From Gnetum montanum (lineage: Eukaryota > Streptophyta > Gnetopsida > Gnetales > Gnetaceae): DNA of 21,449 bases. Where the stretch lies: assembly GCA_015680685.1 (NCBI GenBank), contig MNCI01030955.1, positions 38,185 to 59,633 on the forward strand, written 5' to 3'. The notes beneath the pieces were generated by a model. That model searched no databases. It worked only from the letters and a program-made list of their open reading frames with translations, and was not told where the DNA came from. A program made the position numbers and the translations under genes. Positions 19,924 to 21,449 of the stretch are shown piece after piece; the first letter of the stretch is position 1; the number at the start of each line of letters is the position of its first letter.

Positions 19924-19936
19924 ATTTCTCCTCCTT
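19924..19936 (-). other. Polypurine tract of the minus-strand Gypsy element
   Basis: On the minus strand AAGGAGGAGAAAT stands directly before TGTTACATCC. It primes plus-strand synthesis and sets the boundary between pol and the 3' LTR. Confidence 0.75.
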
Positions 19937-21145
19937 GAGAATCTTCCTTCTAAAAGATCTCAGAATGAATTGTGCACATTTTAGTCTACACCTCCCAGGT
20001 AGCCTCTAAAACTCTATGTCTACTCCACAAAACCTTGATCATATAGTTGTCACATTATGTGATTAATAATCTCTACTAGGTACTTAACATAACTGACATT
20101 AGACTATAGCTGTATCCTTGAATGATTAATCACATGATGTTCATTAGGTGCAGCATAGATACATGGAACACATCATGTACATGTATCAACTGAGGAGGTA
20201 AAGCTATTTGATAAGTCACTCTTCCAATCTTGTCTAGCACCTCAAAAGAACTAGTATACCTAAGAGCCAATTTTCCCTTTTGACCAAATTGTGTAAGTTC
20301 CTTCAATGAAGAAACATGAAGAAATACATGATCACCAATTACAAACTCTAGTGTTATTTAGTGTTGATTAACATATGCTACTTGCCTATCTTGTGTAGCT
20401 CTTAATCTTTCTTGAATCTCTTGAACATATTCTATGGTCTACCTCATCAATTCTGTGTTCACCTATTGGAAATCTTCGATAATATCCCAACATAAATGCA
20501 TTCTACATGCCTACCATATAAGATCTCAAATGGTGCTATTCACAATATCTCTTGGTAACTATTATTATATGTAAATTTAGCTAGTGGTAGCATCTGATCC
20601 CAACCATCTCTATACTGCAAAGCATAGGCTCTCAACATGTCCTTAAGAATTTTATTCACTTGCTGAGTCTATCTATCTATTTGTGAATGATATGTTAAAC
20701 TCATGTTTAGCCTCGTGCCCCTCTCCTTATGAAATGTCTACTAAAAATATAACATGAATCGAGCATCTCTATCACTAATAATCCATTATGACATATCATG
20801 CAACCACATTATCTGTAAAGAAAGAGATGTACAGTCTCTACTACACTCACCAATGCTCATGTGGTGAGGAAATAGGTAGACTTTGTCAATAAGTTAACAG
20901 CTACTAATATAGAATCATGACAACTACAAGCTTGTCGAAGAACAATAATGGAATACATGCTAATGGCATCCCATTTCTAGGCCTCTGATGCTCAATCTTC
21001 ACTTGCTAGCAAATCAAACATGAAGTGACATACTTCCCTACACTTCTCTTCATGCTAGGTCACCAATACATCTAGTGTAATGGAACTCTCGATACCATGG
21101 ATCATGTTGCTATTTCTCTCGAATATGTTCTTGAAAATCTAATTG
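19937..21145 (-). pseudogene. pol: Chromovirus-type Ty3/Gypsy integrase and chromodomain remnant
   Basis: Minus-strand reading from 21100 downward gives, with many stops and frame changes, the order of a plant chromovirus integrase. Near 21075-21005 there is M-Y-W-stop-P-S-M-K-R with the second half of the HHCC finger, C-L-I-C, then Q-V-K-I-E-H-Q-R-P. The core follows with S-L-T-Y-H-S-Q-I-D-R-stop-T-Q-Q-V-N near 20700-20655, where the catalytic Glu of T-E-x-V-N is Gln (codon 20665-20663). Next are A-P-F-E-I-L-Y-G-R, then F-V-I-G-D-H-V-F-L and the GPY/F-like module near 20370-20170. Near 20040-19990 there is K-V-L-W-S-R-H-x-V-L-E-A-T-W-E, the chromodomain-like end. The coding end abuts the polypurine tract. 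The upstream part is cut off by the LTR inserted at 21151. Confidence 0.85.
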
Positions 21146-21150
21146 GAATA

Positions 21151-21449
21151 TGATGAGATGCGACATGCACAGTGCCGTGATATCACGTCTTTCCCTACGA
21201 TATCGCATACATGATATCGCGGTCTGCCGCCATATCTATAAATAAGAGGCGGAAGTCCCCTTATTTCCCAATCCTGGCTAGAAGTAGCGAAGCTCTGGCA
21301 GATTAATCACTCCAGAGTTAGAATTTTTCCCATGTGCCCGCAGTAGGAGTCCTAGAGTGAACGGCTCTTTATTCGAGCAGCTTGTAACCTGAACCCAAGT
21401 TGTGTACGGCAATAAAGACGAACTTGATTGGATAAACCTTGCAGTACAT
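21151..21449 (+). mobile_element. 5' part of another LTR of the dominant family (runs off the window)
   Basis: It starts TGATGAGATGC, like TGATGGGATGC of the 5' LTR at 6324, and matches its promoter architecture base for base in spacing: degenerate unit at +11, cores at +28, +48 and +62 (21179, 21199, 21213), TATAAATA at 21237-21244 and AATAAA at 21411-21416. The body shares GTAGCGAAGCTCTGGCAG and CTCCAGAG with the other LTRs but is more diverged, so it is a different subfamily. Whether it is a 5', 3' or solo LTR cannot be told. The insertion splits the chromovirus integrase; the left 5-bp flank is GAATA. Confidence 0.88.
21179..21244 (+). promoter_or_regulatory. LTR promoter array (three strong units) and TATA box
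   Basis: Cores GATATCAC, GATATCGC and GATATCGC at 21179, 21199 and 21213 keep the 20 and 14 bp steps and the 24-bp distance to TATAAATA seen in the central element, although surrounding bases have diverged. Preservation of spacing across subfamilies supports function. Confidence 0.7.

Overview
The window looks like intergenic DNA from a large, retrotransposon-rich plant nuclear genome. It is AT-rich, has no recognisable host gene, rRNA, tRNA or CRISPR array, and is built almost entirely of decayed LTR retrotransposons. The plant assignment rests on a primer-binding site matching plant tRNA-Asp, on plant-type Gag, chromovirus and SIRE-like Copia remnants, and on the way the coding regions have decayed. 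A gymnosperm is plausible from the texture (old, diverged, nested elements) but is not shown.

Layout. 1-64 is the 3' tip of an LTR of the family that dominates the window. 65-6318 is old debris: a minus-strand transposon ORF (about 560-1481), a minus-strand Copia gag (about 2304-3045), two clusters of AGATGTCT-type motifs, a weak minus-strand coding-like remnant (about 4440-5280) and AT-rich sequence. 6319-14982 is a structurally complete LTR retrotransposon: 5-bp target duplication ATCAC on both sides, a 5' LTR of 849 bp, a tRNA-Asp primer site, a broken gag, a long non-coding middle, a second promoter-like block, a second broken ORF (ORF2) and a 3' LTR. No protease, reverse transcriptase, RNase H or integrase can be found inside it. 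14983-16490 is a plus-strand Ty3/Gypsy reverse transcriptase and RNase H remnant. 16491-18480 is AT-rich with nothing recognisable. About 18481-21150 is a minus-strand chromovirus-type Ty3/Gypsy remnant (LTR, polypurine tract, chromodomain-like end, integrase). 21151-21449 is the 5' part of another LTR of the dominant family, inserted into that integrase and running off the window.

The most interesting object is the 6.3-15.0 kb element. It appears to be a non-autonomous, Gag-carrying element of the kind called TR-GAG, with an extra gene. Every LTR promoter in the window carries an array of the palindrome GCGATATCGC (or variants), ending a constant 24 bp before a TATAAATA box. A similar array with its own TATAAATA box lies inside the element at 10708-10794, about 470 bp upstream of ORF2. 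The simplest reading is a two-transcription-unit parasite: the LTR promoter drives gag and the internal promoter drives ORF2, both under the same palindrome-binding factor. That reading is inference. The arrays, spacing and TATA boxes are directly visible.
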